A stretch of 6,960 nucleotides of DNA from positions 1-6,960 of the forward strand of contig JAHZKM010000093.1 in the NCBI GenBank assembly GCA_022600395.1. The letters are read 5' to 3'. The notes under the pieces are model-generated. The model saw only the letters and a program-made list of their open reading frames with translations. It was not told where the DNA came from and made no database searches. Positions 6,517-6,960 of the stretch are shown here, piece after piece (positions within the stretch are counted from its first letter, which is position 1; every line of letters starts with the position of its first letter). The position numbers were made by a program, and so were the translations under genes. Source of the DNA: Pseudomonadota bacterium. Its GTDB lineage: Bacteria; Pseudomonadota; Gammaproteobacteria; PS1; Pseudothioglobaceae.

Positions 6517-6720
6517 TTATTGTGGAACTACGTTAGCCGCTTGAGGACCTTTAGCGCCATCTTCTAAGTCAAATTCTACCTCTTGACCTTCTTCTAGTGA
6601 TTTGTAGCCGTCGCCTTGGATAGCACGGAAGTGTACGAATACATCGTCACCACTTTCTTGCTCAATAAAACCAAAACCTTTTTTAGCGTCAAACCACTTT
6701 ACTTTTCCTGTTGTAGACAT
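6517..6720 (-). CDS. Cold-shock domain protein (CspA family)
   Basis: A 67-residue single-domain cold-shock protein that binds single-stranded nucleic acid and acts as an RNA chaperone. It carries GKVKWF (5-10), RNP1 as KGFGFI (14-19) and RNP2 as VFVHF (27-31). It ends QAANVVPQ, a common end for this family. The ATG at 6720 is preceded by the best ribosome binding site in the window (AGGAGA); a longer open frame upstream is leader, not protein. A strong terminator follows, so it can be a single-gene transcript. Which Csp paralogue it is, and whether it responds to cold or growth phase, cannot be told from the sequence. The next gene upstream on this strand ends in a basic tail resembling RNA helicases. 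Confidence 0.96.
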   Translation of the reverse strand: MSTTGKVKWFDAKKGFGFIEQESGDDVFVHFRAIQGDGYKSLEEGQEVEFDLEDGAKGPQAANVVPQ

Positions 6721-6724
6721 GATG

Positions 6725-6730
6725 TCTCCT
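6725..6730 (-). promoter_or_regulatory. Strong ribosome binding site of the cold-shock gene
   Basis: AGGAGA on the minus strand ends 4 bases before the ATG at 6720. It fixes that start against the longer open frame that begins at 6792. It is the only canonical Shine-Dalgarno sequence I see in the window, which fits a highly expressed gene. Confidence 0.85.
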
Positions 6731-6765
6731 ATAAGTTTAAAAAAATACCGAAAAAATAGACCACA

Positions 6766-6771
6766 TTTATA
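6766..6771 (-). promoter_or_regulatory. Possible -10 box in the cold-shock gene leader
   Basis: TATAAA on the minus strand (5 of 6 to consensus) lies 45 bases upstream of the cold-shock ATG. No good -35 is found at 16-18 bases; TTGACT at 6799-6794 is a good hexamer but is 22 bases away, too far. The 166 bases between this gene and the next one upstream (6721-6886) hold no other gene that I can support. This is a weak candidate only. Confidence 0.25.
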
Positions 6772-6886
6772 ACTTAGAAAAGATGAAAACATCAGTCAAA
6801 CAATATAAATAGCAGCTGTATACTTTACCAGCAAGTGTATTTTAACGTAGTTTTAATCCTTGAAAAAGGTTAAATTAGCCTAGGGT

Positions 6887-6960
6887 TTATTTTTTGGGTT
6901 TTGAGCGGGAGAATTTCGGCTTGCGATTTCCTCTATCATCTCTACTGCCTTTGCTTCTGC
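6887..6960 (-). CDS. C-terminal tail of a basic protein, perhaps a DEAD-box RNA helicase
   Basis: The last 23 codons of a gene entering from the right edge, ending at TAA (6889-6887). The residues are rich in Arg, Lys, Ser and Gly, with SRDDRGNRKPKF and an end SRSKPKK. Such disordered basic tails close many DEAD-box RNA helicases (RhlE type) and some rRNA pseudouridine synthases, where they bind RNA. Lying upstream of a cold-shock gene on the same strand would suit an RNA helicase, but this is inference from a very short piece. Another minus-strand frame is also open here to a TAG at 6882-6880 and reads as a less distinctive peptide, so the frame itself is not certain. Confidence 0.45.
   Translation of the reverse strand, partial: RSKGSRDDRGNRKPKFSRSKPKK

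Noticed and set aside
6721..6792. N-terminal extension of the cold-shock protein
   Set aside because: A strong ribosome binding site and the canonical N-terminus both mark the ATG at 6720; the upstream codons are AT-rich leader.
6852..6874. Bulged hairpin after the basic-tail gene as a terminator
   Set aside because: The stem is mostly A-T pairs with a bulge, and no T-run follows in the minus direction.
1..6960. CRISPR arrays, insertion sequences, tRNA or rRNA genes, phage or defence genes
   Set aside because: I looked on both strands and saw no spaced repeats, transposase-like protein, terminal inverted repeats or structured RNA gene; the genes are core metabolism and repair.

Overview
The window is an AT-rich stretch of bacterial chromosome carrying ordinary housekeeping genes. 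No mobile element, CRISPR array, rRNA or tRNA gene was seen. The proteins look gammaproteobacterial: an E. coli-type exonuclease I, an endonuclease III that keeps E. coli residue numbering, a YbgI-type Nif3 protein, a DUF1841 protein and a YniA-type fructosamine kinase. Low GC, tight packing and a monofunctional HisB would fit a small-genome marine or symbiotic lineage such as the SUP05/Thioglobus group. That placement is an inference from style, not something the sequence proves.

Layout. Bases 1-423 (+) are the C-terminal part of a Nif3/YbgI protein whose start lies before the window. A good -10 box follows, then a plus-strand group asd-hisB-hisH (519-2772) with gaps of 12 and 16 bases. It joins aspartate-family amino acid synthesis to two histidine steps. 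HisA and hisF do not follow, although HisH works only in complex with HisF.

The rest is on the minus strand. Reading leftwards from the right edge there is the last part of a basic-tailed protein (perhaps a DEAD-box RNA helicase), a cold-shock protein with a strong ribosome binding site and a clear terminator, then sbcB (exonuclease I). A near-ideal sigma-70 promoter drives nth (endonuclease III), a DUF1841 gene and a fructosamine/ketosamine kinase gene, packed with gaps of 8 and 9 bases.

The most interesting spot is the apparently empty 240 bases between the convergent hisH and kinase genes. A minus-strand reading begins at an ATG overlapping the end of the kinase gene, runs 46 codons to A_AAA_AAC, and continues in the -1 frame for 39 codons to a stop overlapping the hisH stop. 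Together the two frames give an 85-residue protein that fills the gap almost exactly. Either it is a small gene broken by loss of one A in a homopolymer, or it uses -1 frameshifting. The same bases form a candidate hisH terminator on the other strand. I recognise no family for it. Apart from this, the region looks conventional.
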